A stretch of DNA of 64,000 bases from Hibiscus mutabilis (GCA_019671005.1 CM033744.1:1950208-2014207); one strand, 5' to 3'. Shown: positions 1-12,315, counted from the first letter of the stretch. A program made the numbers and translations. Notes: generated by a model not told the origin, from the sequence alone.

Positions 1-661
1 CTCTCCCCCTTACTCTCTTGTCGAAATTTCTCTCCTCTTGCCCTATGGAGTTGTCGAAATTTTCCCTCTTCTTGCTCCTCTCCAAGTTGACGATATGGTG
101 ATCTATTTATAGGGCTAGGTCAAAGTCCTTCTTTGAGGAGGAAGTTAAGTTGGAATTAAATTATCTTTAAAGAATATAATTCTTTATTATAATTATATTC
201 CTACTAGAACTTCTCATATCTTCTTGAAATTTAATTATTCTTTAATCTCTTCATGGAAATCAAATTCCTTTGGGATTTAGCTTTGCTCCATGTCATCTTG
301 GGCTTGTCTAGTCATCAATTTTGACTACCATATCACCTTATTCTTTGTCGACAATTGCCCTGGCAACTGGCTCGGCCTCTCCTTCATGCGTTGCCCTGGC
401 AACTAGCTCGGCATCTCCTTCATGCACTGCCCTGGCAACTGGTTCTAGCCTTGTTTAGGCAAGTGATTTTGCACACACACAAAAACATACCAAAGCAGCA
501 TCTTTTTCCATAAAAATCACCAAGTTATGTAATCAAGCTCAACGGTGGAAAGAAACATGAATTAATACATGAATGACTAATTATGCAACTAATATGAGCT
601 TAAGTCTAACAATAATATGAGTAAAAAGGGTAATAAAAATAGTACTTTTGAACACTTATCA
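1..661 (-). mobile_element. 3' LTR (partial) of an Athila-type Ty3/gypsy element
   Basis: This stretch is a direct repeat of 4780-5440 with only scattered substitutions. It ends in the same terminal CACTTATCA at 661, so in element orientation (minus) the LTR begins TGATAAGTG. The upstream 880 bases of this LTR lie outside the window. A polypurine tract on the minus strand abuts it at 662-676, which fixes this as the 3' LTR. Three 36-bp tandem units centred on a TTGCCNNGGCAA palindrome lie at 355-438. High similarity between the LTRs suggests a fairly recent insertion. Confidence 0.88.
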
Positions 662-676
662 CGCCCCCAAACTCGA
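662..676 (-). other. Polypurine tract of Athila-type element
   Basis: On the minus strand this reads as a purine-rich run with GGGGGCG directly before the LTR start TGATAAGTG. That is where plus-strand synthesis of an LTR retrotransposon is primed. A second PPT-like C-run followed by similar sequence occurs near 1386-1402, suggesting a duplicated 3' end. Confidence 0.7.
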
Positions 677-950
677 ACTATTACTTGTCCTCATGCAATG
701 CAAACTAACAATTACCTGCCAAGACTTTAATCATCAAAGACATGCTTCAAACTTGAATTCAAACCTCGGAACCATGGAACAATGTATGATCACCTTTTAA
801 TTTTTTGGATAGCACAACAATTACCCGGAACAAAACTATAATGCTCGTGACAATGTGTGTGCGTAGTTGTGTACAAGTTGATTTTCAAGATTCTATGTGA
901 ACAATAGGCTTTTATCAATTTAATTACTGGGGCATTTATTTTTATTTTCA

Positions 951-1076
951 CTAGAGCCAATTTCGGGCACCTCTAGCAATTCTTTAATATGCATTAACTA
1001 CTAGAGCCAGTTTTAGGCACCTCTAGCAAGAAAGTGCATTTACTACTAGAGCCAGTTTTGGGCACCTCTAGCAAGA
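951..1076. repeat. Three degenerate ~46-bp tandem repeats
   Basis: The core ctagagccagttttgggcac followed by ctctagcaa recurs at about 951, 1001 and 1046 with spacer length variation. It lies in the non-coding part of the Athila interior, upstream of the polypurine tract in element orientation. No function is apparent. Confidence 0.75.
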
Positions 1077-1529
1077 ATTTAACTTTTAATTTTAAATTTT
1101 AAATTTACCCGAATTTTAAGCAACCTAAGTTCACTAAGTTTCTTTTAATCAACAAGCCACAACCGTGTAAAAGAAAAAAAAATCAGCATCATAGTAAAAT
1201 TCTAAGTTCTTTTCATGCAATCCTAAAATTAAAGGTTCTTTCAATTAAGTGCAGTGGCAAAAATTCATCATTGGATATTCAACAAGTCTTAAGCAATTAA
1301 ATCCAATTAAAGGCATGGCAAGTAACATATGCAACCTATATGTGATTGCTAACGATGAATGCAACTAAACATGAAAGAAACCAACACCCCCCAAACTCGA
1401 GAGAAGCATTGTCCTCAATGCATGTAAGAGTGAAACAAAATTTAAAAGAAACTAAATAAAATGAGTTAGTCGGAGAGGTCGTCACCTCGAGTGATAAGTT
1501 TCCTTCGTGCCGTTTGCTTGATTCATTTT

Positions 1530-2782
1530 TCAATCGGTGGTTGAATGCTGGTACCGCGTGAATAGCTTTGCTTTGATTTGATCCATGTTTGCCGATGTAG
1601 GTTCACTTGCATGGGCATCAGTAGTTGCCGAAGCCATTGTTGTTGCCTGGGCATCGCCAGTTTCTGTTGTGGTTGCTGTGGCATGAACGTCAATGGCTGC
1701 CAAGGCGTCTAGGGTTACCGAGGCATGTGCATCCGTGGTTGCCGAGGAAACTAAAAGTTGCTCATCCGGGAATGCATCGCATATCTCTAAATCCGCGTCC
1801 TCCTCCCTATTGTGTTCTAAACGTGATAAGTGATCGGCCACTTGATTTTCTGTTCCTTTCCTGTGCATTGGCTTAGGACTGCTCCTACCGCGAAATCACT
1901 TGCATCACACATGAGCTCAAAAGGTAACGTCCAATCTAGTGGAACGACAATGGGTGCCGAGGCAAGCTTTTTCTTTAGGGTTTCGAATGCTTGGGTGCAA
2001 GAATCATCAAAATGGAAGACTTTATCTTGGTGGGGGTAATCTCTCGATCACGTCCACCTTGGCTTTGTCTACTTCAATTTCCTTGGATGAAATCTTGTGG
2101 CCGAGCACTATTCCTTCATCTACCATAAGATGGCACTTCTCCCAATTAAGGACTAAATCGGTTTCTTCACATCTTGCCAACACATTCTCTAAATTGTCGA
2201 GGCAACTGTTGAAGTCACTACCAAAAACAGAAAAATCATCCATGAAGATCTCAATGAAGTCTTCGACCATGTCTGAAAAGAGTGCCATCATGCATCTTCT
2301 AATGTTAGTGCATATCTGAGAAAACTTGAGGATGGTCGTTTTCGATACTTCTTATAGTCCATCCGCACCCTCCATCGGGTGACAATATTGCCCAAAAAGA
2401 GTTTGGCCAATGTGCTTGCCACTACTCCCTTTTGCGTTACCATGGTGGATGTATCTTTCTTCTTTGTTCGCTTGTAGTCCATGTATACTCTCCACCTTGC
2501 TACTATTCCTGAATGCACAAATATATTAATAGGAAAAAATATATCCATTCTCAACCATTCAATTACCTCATTCTTGTCGACTTCTATCATGGTTGGATGT
2601 AGCCTTTGTTGTCGTGGCAATTGCTGCTCAAGCCAATTGCCGTGGCAATCAGTTGCCAAAATATGCTGTAAGTCAAGGGAAGAACCAATTTTCTGAAAAG
2701 CTTTACGAATCCAAACACCGTTTTCTTTTGGCCTCACAAACATCTCCATCAGTAGAGATTTTGATGGCTTCAAATCTACCAA
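1530..2782 (-). pseudogene. Athila-type pol remnant (RT / RNase H / linker)
   Basis: This is the broken remains of a Ty3/gypsy polymerase. On the minus strand 2022-2291 encodes the reverse-transcriptase active-site region with FMDDFSVFG, the F-M-D-D form of the catalytic YxDD motif, followed by the thumb region and a VLGHKIS motif. About 1890-2040, in another frame, encodes the RT-RNase H junction including an MCDASDFAVGAVLSQ stretch. 1800-1868 encodes the GTENQVADHLSRLE linker that normally precedes integrase. 2288-2782 is a low-quality RT N-terminal part with rearranged segments. Frameshifts, internal deletions and inserted low-complexity tracts (HAS/ATT-rich, 1600-1780) show it is non-functional. 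The sequence that should lie between RNase H and the linker is missing. Confidence 0.82.
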
Positions 2783-3171
2783 TTTCGGTTCCTCAAGACG
2801 TACCTACAATGGACGATGTGAGTTCTTAAAGAATTCAAAAGGTTCAACAATTACCTGCTCATATTCTATTGGCAAAGTATTATCATCTCGTTGATCTTGC
2901 ATGTGATCGTGTAATTGCCGTGGCAATTGTAGATGAGAGCAATCTACAGATTCCTGCTTCAACATCTACGTTGTAACCTTCTGGGCATCAGGTTCCTTAG
3001 AATTTGCTGTAGTATTGTTTTTCTCAGCTTCACTGAGTGTTGTCGAGGCATTGCTCTGTTCAGGCTCCTCAATCATTGCCGAGGCAATTTGTTGTTCAGG
3101 CTCATCATGTGTTGGGCAGTCTCTTTCATTGGCATCCTCTTGACTTTGAGGTTCTAGTTGTTCCCCACACA

Positions 3172-3783
3172 TCAGAGAGCTTTCTTTGCATTGCTCCTTA
3201 TCCTCTTGCCTTGGGACGTCAGTATCCCTAGGAATGAATTGTTGGTGCATGTTATCCATGACGATGTAGATCTCCCCAATTGATCTTCTGAATCCCCTAA
3301 GGTTGCATCCCACTGAGCTATCCTCGTATCCATAGATTTTGATAGCTCTCGAATCTCTTCAATTGATCCGTCAAGTCTATCCAAAGAAGCTAGTAACGTT
3401 TCTTCCAAGGAATTGGAATGCTCTTGAAAAGGACTACATTGCCATGGCATATCTGTTGCTGCGGTAAAATTGTTATGGTAAAAAAAAATTTGAGCTTTTT
3501 GACCATACCATGAAGAATTTTGCTGCTGGTTCCCTCTATGGTCCTCCATGTAGTTATATGCACCGAAAATGTGAGGGCAATTTTCAAACACATGATGTTC
3601 TCTACACATAGCACAAGATTTTTCCACGGTATAAGTTCTTTGGGCTTTTCTCGATTGGTATAGGTAATCATCAAAGGGTGCAAGAAACTCTTGATTTGAT
3701 TGATTCATATCTTCCAACATCATCTCTCGAATAGATCGGCTTTTATTTCCCGACATGTTGATGTCCCTTAACTTGTAGCGCAC
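3172..3783 (-). pseudogene. Athila-type gag remnant
   Basis: A minus-strand 203-codon open frame lies just downstream of the primer-binding site, the expected gag position. It contains a cysteine/histidine cluster (CAMCREHHVFENCP) like the zinc-knuckle-like motif in Athila-group Gag, followed by a glutamine-rich segment (NQQQNSSW) and a heptad-like region (LEETLLASLDRLDGSIEEI) that may be coiled coil. It is much shorter than a full Gag, and the large N-terminal capsid part is absent. An overlapping frame at 2966-3313 continues the C-terminal Gln/Glu-rich part after a frameshift. Confidence 0.65.
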
Positions 3784-3876
3784 CTAAATTTTTTTTGATA
3801 AAACAAACAAAAAGAAAAGTTAGTAAAACTAATAGAAAAAAATGCAATAACAAAAACAACTAACACCAATTGCCAA

Positions 3877-3894
3877 TCCCCGGCAACGGCGCCA
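3877..3894 (-). other. Primer-binding site, tRNA-Asp type
   Basis: The minus strand reads TGGCGCCGTTGCCGGGGA, six bases inside the 5' LTR end. This is the primer site known from Athila-like elements and matches a tRNA-Asp 3' end. It establishes the element's orientation and its 5' LTR. Confidence 0.88.
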
Positions 3895-3900
3895 AAAACT

Positions 3901-5440
3901 TGTTGCGCGTAATAAGTGCAAATGTGCAAGTATACACGTCGCAAGTAATAAAGTGATATGAGTATCGAGTATCGTCTCCACAGGGATTGGTTTGGGCCAC
4001 TTTGCTTAAGTTAATGCACTGTGAAAATAAAAACACAATTGATAATAGAGGTTTTAATTAACGAGAAAAGTAAAAGCAATAAACTAAAAGAATAGATGAA
4101 AGAAAAAGAGAGAATAGGCCAGGTTATCGTGAGTTGAGGTGTGATAGCTGATTGGATCGTCTTGGTAAAAGAGTGCAAGGGCAACTCAGTTGCCGTGGCA
4201 ACTTGCACAGCGGGGTTGCCTTGGCAACTAATCGATGGTTGCCTGGGCGACTAGCTGGGCAAATACTTGGGCGTCTGGGCAGCAACTTCAAGGTTCGGCA
4301 GAGCGTTCTTCAATGGTTTCTTCTTATCCCTAAGTCAAAACTCTAGCTACTTGTGCATGCCTTGATAATACATCCATGCGTGAATCAAGGGTGAACAACA
4401 ACCAATCTTGCGCTCCTCTTAGACTTTGAAATCCTTAACTTATTCCTAAGCCGAATTAATCTTCACCATCAATAGATTGAATAAAGACCATACTCATTCG
4501 TTTCTTGAATCTAACTTTCCCGATATTAGATAAATAGATGAAGTTACGAGATCCTCTCCTGATTCACTCGCAAACAAGAATAAGAACCAAGAATGAGTAA
4601 ACCTTGAATTGAAAGTGCAAACTCTTATTACCTAAACAAAATCCAATTGTTTTTCACAACAACAAAACACAATAACCCCAACCAATCAAGTTAGTTCATG
4701 GTTGGGTTCAAAAGATATACAAAGAATAATCCCCAAACCATGAATCTAATGGAAGCAAAGAAGAAGAAGAAATTGAACTCTCTCCCCCTTGCTCTCTTGT
4801 CAAAATTTCTCTCCTCTTGCCCTATGGAGTTGTCAAAAATTTCCCTCTTCTTGCTCCTCTCCAAGTTGATTATATGGTGATCTATTTATAGGGCTAGGTC
4901 AAAGTCCTTCTTTGAGGAGGAAGTTAAGTTGGAAATAAATTATCTTTAAAGAATATAATTCTTTATTATAATTATATTCCTACTAGAACTTCTCTTATCT
5001 TCTTGGAATTTAATTCTTCTTTAATCTCTTCATGGAAATCAAATTCCTTTGGGATTTAGCTTTGCTCCACGTCATCTTGGGCTTGTCTAGTCATCAATTT
5101 CGACTACCATATCACCTTATTCTTTGTCGACAATTGCCCTGGCAACTGGCTCGGCGTCTCCTTCATGCATTGCCCTGGCAACTAGCTCGGCATCTCCTTC
5201 ATGCACTGCCCTGGCAACTGGTTCTAGCCTTGTTTAGGCAAGTGATTCTGCACACACACAAAAACATACCAAAGCAGCATCTTTTTCCACAAAAATCACC
5301 AAGTTATGTAATCAAGCTCAACGGTGGAAAGAAACATGAATTAATGCATGAATGACTAATTATGCAACTAATATGAGCTTAAGTCTAACAATAATATGAG
5401 TAAAAAGGGTAATAAAAATAGTACTTTTGAACACTTATCA
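3901..5440 (-). mobile_element. 5' LTR (complete, 1540 bp) of Athila-type element
   Basis: On the plus strand it starts TGTTGCGCG at 3901 and ends CACTTATCA at 5440, so it has TG...CA ends on both strands. The part 4780-5440 repeats 1-661. It carries the transcription start region in minus orientation, and AT-rich 'ctatttatagggc' near 4880 may include a TATA-like box read on either strand. TTGCCNNGGCAA palindromes occur at 4190-4201, 4216-4227 and in the 36-bp tandem array 5134-5217. The target-site duplication cannot be checked because the other end is outside the window. Confidence 0.88.
5134..5217. repeat. 36-bp tandem array with TTGCCNNGGCAA palindrome
   Basis: Three units start at 5134, 5170 and 5206, each with (T/C)TGCCCTGGCAA followed by 'ctcggc.tctccttcatgca'. 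The same array at the same spacing is in the other LTR at 355, 391 and 427. The array is thus part of the LTR and predates the insertion. Confidence 0.85.
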
Positions 5441-8400
5441 GGATTCTCTCTAAATTTCATATCTTAATAACTGATCTTTAGCGTCAACTTCCAAAATCTC
5501 CCACTTCAGAAGGTTTTAAATTTGCAGCTTGAAAATATAACAATCTTCAATGTATCAATCATAACTCATGATAGTCTTAATATTGTAACAACTTCATTGG
5601 TGGGGCTCTGATAATTTCTCATGATACTGTGAAGCTTTAAGCAGTTTGAAATGTATCTCTCAATAAAAACATGAATGAGATCCAATTTGACTTTTGACTT
5701 TCCACTGATAGGAGTATCTTGAACATCTGATCTTGGAACAATTCTTTGGCAAAGAAAATATTGTAGAAAAGATACCAAAATATTAATCTGAATCTAGCAA
5801 ACCCCTGACTGCAACGAGTTATTCACGGAAGTTTGTTATAACTTATGTCCTTTTGCTTTTATCTCAATTGCTGTAGCAAACGATAGTCATTGATTGAACT
5901 GGGCTCCTTAAATACCCAACCCTGATGAGGCCAAAAACTTCAGCGGGCCATTATCTGAAAGTGATTTTGTATAGAGTAAGGCCACAAATCTGAATATGGC
6001 ATTGGATAGGAATGGTTATCTTATTTTTTTGACTGATATCTTCTGTCTCTTTGTCTTGCATCTGTATTCTATCCTTCTTGCAATCAATTTCTTTGTGAGC
6101 AAACTTCAATCTTCAACTGACCTTAGCGTTCATCCTTTTTAGAGAAAGGCCCTTCCGTTGCCCCTTGTCTCTGTTAGGATCATTATATCCTCTTATTGCT
6201 GTTGAACCATCGATCGTCAATACATTCGGCTAGACTCTAGGATTTGAATTCATTCAGTTTCTATGGTTGTCCACTGAGCTTCCTTCATTTTAACATTTTT
6301 AACATCTACCAGTGTATCTAAGTCAAGCATTCCACTGTTCTCTTCATGATACAAACTCGGGTCTTCTAGATTCTGTGCAAATGCCCCCGTCTATATTGGT
6401 CTGAGCTTCCTCTTCTTTTTACTTGGATTTTATTTCCATCTTTTTCTCTATTTTTTTTTTACTTTTTTTGACTTTTTCTTTTCCTTTTTTTTGTTTTTTT
6501 TTACCCTTTTTTGCATGCAGAGTCCTTTCAGACTGAACCCTTATGTGAGATAAGTTTTCTCATTGATCATCAATGTTGCTATTTTGTCTGAAATATTTCC
6601 TTTCTCAACTTATCTGCCTCCAAGCAATGTGGTAGCCCGTGTTTCCATCTCGTTCTCGGACCGATAAGCCTTTTTCTTCATTCGATCCAAGTGGCCCTCA
6701 ACAATCTTTGTGACTGCTCAACCTTAACAGATTTGTTGCACATACTTTTCAAAATGCAGTGTTACTGTTTAAACAAAAATGTAATATTTTAAACAAAATG
6801 CAATAGTGCAATATTTTATTTTACATAAGATTTCAAATGTTGAAATGCATGAATGCACGAGGTATCAGTTTCAAGAACTAGTCATTAGAACAACACCCAT
6901 CTAACTGAAAGGTCGAATACAGAGCAAAGACAATATGTTCACTAGCTCCAGCTCATTTGGTTGATCACTTGTTCAGCCTCTGATTCATCATCTATACTGG
7001 CTCGGTGTTGATATCAGAATATTGTTGCAGGCTCCCGACTTCATCGATCAAAATCTGCACCTGCTAGGCAACTCTCCGCACTTGACTTCTAAAGTTAATC
7101 ATCTCACAATCCTATTTTCTGGAGAGCCTGAATTACTGTCCTGACCTGATTTTTAGTATTTTGTCATTTATCGTAGTATCTCTTCAAAACTTTTGAACCG
7201 ATCATTCAATTGTTGTACTATATTTTTTGATTCTGCCACTTTCCTCAGCTCATCATTTTTATCAGCATTTCCCCTAATTATGATATATCTCGGTAAATTT
7301 CATCACTTGTGAAACTTGGATATTGCCTCTGGGTTCGAAGCATTCTTTTCTTCCCTCGGTTTTAAAAACAGTCCTTGAATGCCCCTTTAATTTATCTGTT
7401 ATTTATCCTTTTATCTCTGTAACTGCCACTGACTGTATCCTGAAACTTGATCTGTTGTTAAGCCTTGTATAAAATGTCCTTTTTAACCCCTAAAAAGCCT
7501 CGTATTTCTCTATTGCTGGCGTTACATGTATATTTCCGAAGTGTGAATAATTATATCGGGCTTCATAAACAAGTTACGACCCAAAACAACTATTGATCCA
7601 TTTGATTGTCTGACATCAACAATATAATTCAAAAATTTTATTAAAAATGACTATTCGTATTCCCATCTTTTGATTCTCAAATTAAACTTAGCCCTGGCGG
7701 AATTTCATTATGTTCAAAAATTTCTGATACAACATTGTAATACTATAGCCCATAAATCTTTCTGAAAATGACTCTTCATATTCCCCATCCTATGGTTCTC
7801 AAACCGAACTAGTTCTGGCAAAACCTCATCTTGCTCAGAAATTTCCGGTACAACCTTGCATTGATGACACCTGATCCCCATGGATATTGTCTTCATTCTT
7901 GTACTGGGTCTTCTCGAATCCAGTCCTTAGTGACATATTATCCCCCACTTGTCTATCGGACCTTTTAGCTCTTATGGCCACTGCCTACTCGACTAATTCT
8001 CGAACCGATACCTCTCATGAATGCAATATAACACAGAAAAACAAAACAAAACAAAAAAAATTGTGTCAGTATGGTGAAGTAATACTATAAGCAAAAATAA
8101 TTATTACAAGGAAAAAACAATTTATATCGCATAAAATTAACCATGGAGCGATTTATTTTGCACACAAAATTAACCAGAGAAATAAATTTAAATCAACAGC
8201 ACCCTGTCCTAGGTCTCTATCTGGCTCTAATGGGGTAGGCTTCTATTACATCATGTGGGTTTTGAGCTAGACTATGGGTACCCGAACTGTCGTTACTGGA
8301 CTAGTAAGACATCGATTTGGGAGTATACGACCCCTTATAGCAGAGGCGTAACCTCACGGTGTATAAGGTTGGTATACCGGAAGGGGGACAAAATCTAATC

Positions 8401-8631
8401 ACAGAGCTGAATAACTCACGTAAGATCATGCCTCACTCCCACTTAAAGGTGAAAAGCCCAGGTAGAAGGCTTATGCATGAATGACAATTTATACCACACA
8501 AGAAAAAGCTATCTGCATTTTTCCAAAAAATTCGTCCGATAATTATAGAAAAAAATTAAATTCAAATTACTGTCCAAAATGCCAAAATGCCACGTAGAAT
8601 TAATTAGGCCTGACTCTTAGTTTTTTAAAAT
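5441..8631 (-). mobile_element. Degenerate internal region of Tat/Ogre-like element
   Basis: This 3.2-kb stretch lies downstream (minus orientation) of a tRNA-Arg-type primer site and a 2.7-kb LTR, so by position it is the leader and 5' gag region of that element. I see no open frame longer than about 70 codons and no recognisable motif. Minus-strand fragments near 7714-7896 and 7000-7080 look like broken coding sequence with charged residues. The Athila-type LTR abuts it at 5440, so the Athila element may have inserted into it. A pyrimidine-rich stretch is at 6400-6520. Confidence 0.5.
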
Positions 8632-8649
8632 TCCTCAGCAGAGTCGCCA
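8632..8649 (-). other. Primer-binding site, tRNA-Arg type (Tat/Ogre-like)
   Basis: The minus strand reads TGGCGACTCTGCTGAGGA, one base different from the TGGCGACTCTGCTGGGGA site common in Tat/Ogre Ty3/gypsy elements. It lies 3 bases from the LTR end TGTCGCGACC at 8653. Confidence 0.78.
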
Positions 8650-8652
8650 AGC

Positions 8653-11388
8653 TGTCGCGACCATTTTTGAAATATTGGGATGTGTGAAAAATATCCTGAC
8701 GATCGATCTTTTATAAAATTAGGTTTTTTTGGCCATTTTAATTTAATCTTGAAATTTAGGGTTTTTCGTATTAAATTTGATTTTCCTTTATTTATCTTTT
8801 AAAAAATGATTGAAGTCGCCACCGATCACTTCGAGGTAGACCGGACACCAAAAAATAAACCAGAGATTCTGTCTTTAAAAATTGGGTTTGAGAGTCGGTT
8901 ACGTGTAGGGAAGGATTAGCACCCCTACGAACGCCCGTTATCGGTAGTACCTTTAATTTTACGTGGCATTTTGGCATTTCGAATAATAATTTGAATTTAA
9001 TTTATCCCATAATTATTAACTGAATTTAAATTCTGAATGCAGATATCCTTTTATAAGGAAATTCATTTTGTTAGAATACGAGATTAAAAGCACCCCGTTA
9101 GGTGGCACCCCTATTCGTATTTTAAAAATGAATTTCCAAACATAAAAGGTTTTTTAATGAATGATATTTTATTGTCTTGTCAATTTTAAGTTTTAATCCT
9201 AAAAAGGCTCTAATTACTTAGTTATTTAAAACTATGAATATTAATTAATTTAATGGCTTTTATGTGAAAATGCTAATTACTTGAACACCTTCCATATATT
9301 TAAAGCCCTTAAATTAATCATATTCCTAGTTAATTAATTCCTCTAATTGATTAAAGTTCTAGTCCTAATTAAGGCTCTAGCAATTTATTATTTAATTATA
9401 AGTGAAAATGTATATCGAATATACACCTTTATGACCAAGGCTGAGACAACACCCTATTGTAAACAATGAAACACCATCCAGATGTGAACCTCAAAGATTC
9501 TATTCGATATACATTTATTTAACTACAATGTATTAATTATTAATTATTTGATTTTAGCTAAAAAAATTAAATTAATAATCAATTTTAAGTAAGAAATATA
9601 TTAAATATAATTTAAAAAAATTCATGTGATAACACCTCATTGTAAATAATGGAACACCATCCATATTTGGATTCTAAAATCATATTTAATATACTTTTAA
9701 TATTTACAATTATCTACCCTATTTAATTATTGAACCCTAATTAAAGAAACCTAAACTAAAGGCTTTATTAATGAATATCTAAGTGCATTTAATTATCTAA
9801 CATAATATTCTATATGCTACTTTTAAAACATGCATCAAACAAATAATTTAATTACATTAAATAAAACAATTAATTAAATAATTAAATTGAAAACAATTGA
9901 AACATAAATATGATTTTATTACTATAGGACTAAATTGAAAAGATACAAAATTCTAAATGCCCAATTACAAATTACAGCGACCCAATTGTAATTACATAAA
10001 CCTAAGGGGTACAAATCATAGGGGATGGGGGACTAAAATGAATGAATGGCAAAACTAGGGGTTCAATTATAAGGGAAATGGGGACTAAAATGGGAGTATT
10101 ACAAAACCCACAACCCAAAACAAAGAGATCCGAATTCTTGGGTGCGGATCCCCTAGAACCGACCCGACTGACCTTCGCAGGTCTCCCAAACCCGGCACCA
10201 AAACGGTGCCATTTGGGAAGGGCTATAAAAGCCAACGAACCGAGCAAAATCGGTCATTCAAACCCGTGCCTCTCTCTCCTCTTACTCACACTCTCTCAAT
10301 TCTCTATACATGAACACTTCATTTCCAGAAAACAATCCAAAAACATATAAAAAAATACACTTTTCGTTTGAATATTCATCGTGTTCTTCATAAAAATGAA
10401 TAACACGGTGGATCACCGCCTTCAACTGCCACCTCAACCGCCGTTTAATCCTCCGCCGCCAAACTCCAGCGACCACCTGCGATTCGCCGGCATCGGGATT
10501 CGAATCCCGGCCACCGCAGGCGACGCTGGCCGCCGTGAACAAAACCCTCAACCCAAAAAAACCTAATTTTCGAGCCCTCAAAATTCTAATCTAAACCCGG
10601 CTCGGCTGAGCCACCCCACTCTGACCACCTATAGCCTATGTTACTCGAACCGACCTCTTCAATTCCGCCACAAAAACCAGTCTCTGGCCACCATGAACCC
10701 CGACCAAACTCAGATAAATCTCGGTTTAACACATTTCAGTTTATATATGCATGCGATACAAACTGATATTTCTCTTTTTTGCAGGAAATAAAATATGAGT
10801 AATCGGAGGGAAATACCTCCGTCAATGGTGGTGCGCAGCTCCGGTCATCATCTCCGACAAATTCCTGGTGACCGATGAAATTCCCGACGACAGATGAGCT
10901 TCCCAGTGACCGTCGGTGTTCCGGACGGTTCGGCTTCCCCGAGGTAATCATTCTCTCTCTCCATTATAATTATTATTATTATTTAATAATTTAATTAATG
11001 GTTGTAATTATTGTTGCCCCTGACTTTTCTCTCTCCCCTATTTATAGGTGTTAGGTGATGATGTAAGCGGAGCCAACTGGTGATGAAAAAACACACAATC
11101 CATGTGAAATGGGTTTGGACGAATGGGAGAGTGCCACGTGGCACGGTTTGAGCGGGAAAATGAGCTTTTGGACCAAATTGTGTTTCTTTGGTGGGTTATA
11201 ACCGAAAATGGGCGGGAATTATTGTAAATTGGATCTGGTTTGGGCTTTTGGTGTTTTTGTGTGTAATTTGGACATTTATGGACTGTTTGGATTTTATTTA
11301 TTAATATGTATTAATTGTTTAGTATTTATTATTAATTTATTATTATTATTTACTTATTATTAAGCCCGGTCAAAATTCGGGTATAACA
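8653..11388 (-). mobile_element. LTR (~2.74 kb) of Tat/Ogre-like Ty3/gypsy element
   Basis: On the plus strand it begins TGTCGCGACC and ends GGGTATAACA, so on the minus strand it runs TGTTATACCC...GGTCGCGACA. The segment with 'gagtcggttacgtgtaggga' and 'aaggattagcacccct' at 8880-8935 is a conserved block I associate with this LTR group in dicots. A TATA-like region and the start of transcription would be on the minus strand around 10.0-10.4 kb, but I could not fix them. Open frames at 10042-10350, 10282-10581 and 10736-10951 lie inside the LTR and have no recognisable product. No partner LTR is in the window. Confidence 0.72.
9420..9700. repeat. Pair of diverged ~75-bp direct repeats in the LTR
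   Basis: 'acaacaccctattgtaaaca' at about 9445 and 'ataacacctcattgtaaata' at about 9629 each lead into 'atg.aacaccatccatat' and then an 'attc.atatacattt' segment. The two blocks are about 185 bp apart. Confidence 0.6.
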
Positions 11389-11428
11389 AGTTGTTGTTGT
11401 GAAGAAATTGAACAAGCTTACGGCAATC

Positions 11429-12259
11429 TCAAACAATATGTCCCGGCAAATTACAGAACTTGCACACAACATCTTGTCGTCTAGAATGACTAGATTGAGG
11501 AACAAGACTACAACCACCACCAGAAATTGAATGACCAGAGCGACCACCCTTCCCTCGAGAGCTGTTGGTGGAATAACCATGATTTGAATTAGTCCGATTC
11601 GCAGAATATGTCGTGGCAAGAGGTGTTGTTTGTTCAAATTCTTGAAGAAGTCTCTCATGACCAGTTAAGATCTCAAACAACTCAAGCATGGTTGTTGATG
11701 TGTTACGCACACGAAGAGCAACAACTATTGGACGATAATCATCACCTAGTTGATTGACAATAGAAATCAAGAGATCTATATCAGAGACAGGACAGTTTGC
11801 CAAGGCAAGATCAGAGGCAATATCCTGCATGTCTTTCATGTAGTCAGAGATAGACCTGGAACCACATGGATTGCAAGCCAATTTGGACTTAAGAGCAAGG
11901 ATGCGACAAGGAGATCTCGGGCATAACTTGGGACCAGAGTATCCCATGCAATTTTAGTAGTGACAACGGATGAAATAAGTGGTTGAACTTGACCATCACA
12001 ACTGCCAAGAAGAGCACTGATAAGAATTTGATCTTGATGATACCATTGCAGATATTGGGGATTAGCAATTATTAATGTGACATCGGTAAACTAAGATGGG
12101 GAAGGGTGCGAACCAATAATATAATCGAGTAGCCCAAAACTAATGAGAGTAGCCTCCACTTGGCGCCACCAAACAGGAAAATTGGTAGATGTAAGTTTGA
12201 TTGGGAAGTTGGTTGGTGCATTAAGATGCACAAGATCATTAGAAGTAGAAGACGGAGCC
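11429..12259 (-). pseudogene. Ty1/copia gag remnant
   Basis: The minus-strand frame 11429-11947 and its upstream extension to about 12259 encode a copia-type Gag. The extension carries a WYHQDQ motif followed by LISALLGS. The main frame has 'SISDYMKDMQDIASDLALA', 'LISIVNQLGDDYRPIV', a Gly/Ser-rich linker, and the beginning of a CCHC knuckle (CKFCNLPGHIV) that is cut before its last cysteine. A stop interrupts the frame near 12090. The rest of pol is missing because the Tat-like LTR abuts at 11389. The element's LTR and primer site follow at 12316-12526. Confidence 0.78.
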
Positions 12260-12315
12260 ATGAGAGGAGATCCGATTTGAAGAAGAGAGGGAAAATGAGT
12301 AGAGAAATTCTACTT

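Larger units (their letters stand above)
662..3900 (-). mobile_element. Internal region of deleted Athila-type retrotransposon
   Basis: The region lies between two LTRs and is only 3.2 kb, against roughly 7-10 kb in complete Athila elements. In minus order it holds a primer site, gag remnants, scrambled reverse-transcriptase pieces, the start of RNase H and the RNase H-integrase linker. No integrase core or envelope-like ORF is visible. It would need trans-acting proteins to move. Stretches between the remnants (about 690-1500 and 3784-3876) show no coding sequence. Confidence 0.82.

Noticed and set aside
3877..3894. tRNA-like sequence (ends ...CGGCGCCA on the plus strand)
   Set aside because: Only the 18-nt primer-binding site is present. 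No cloverleaf arms surround it.
10042..10581. Open frames with proline-rich products near 10.0-10.6 kb
   Set aside because: They lie within the Tat/Ogre-like LTR, overlap on opposite strands, and show no conserved motif or splice support.
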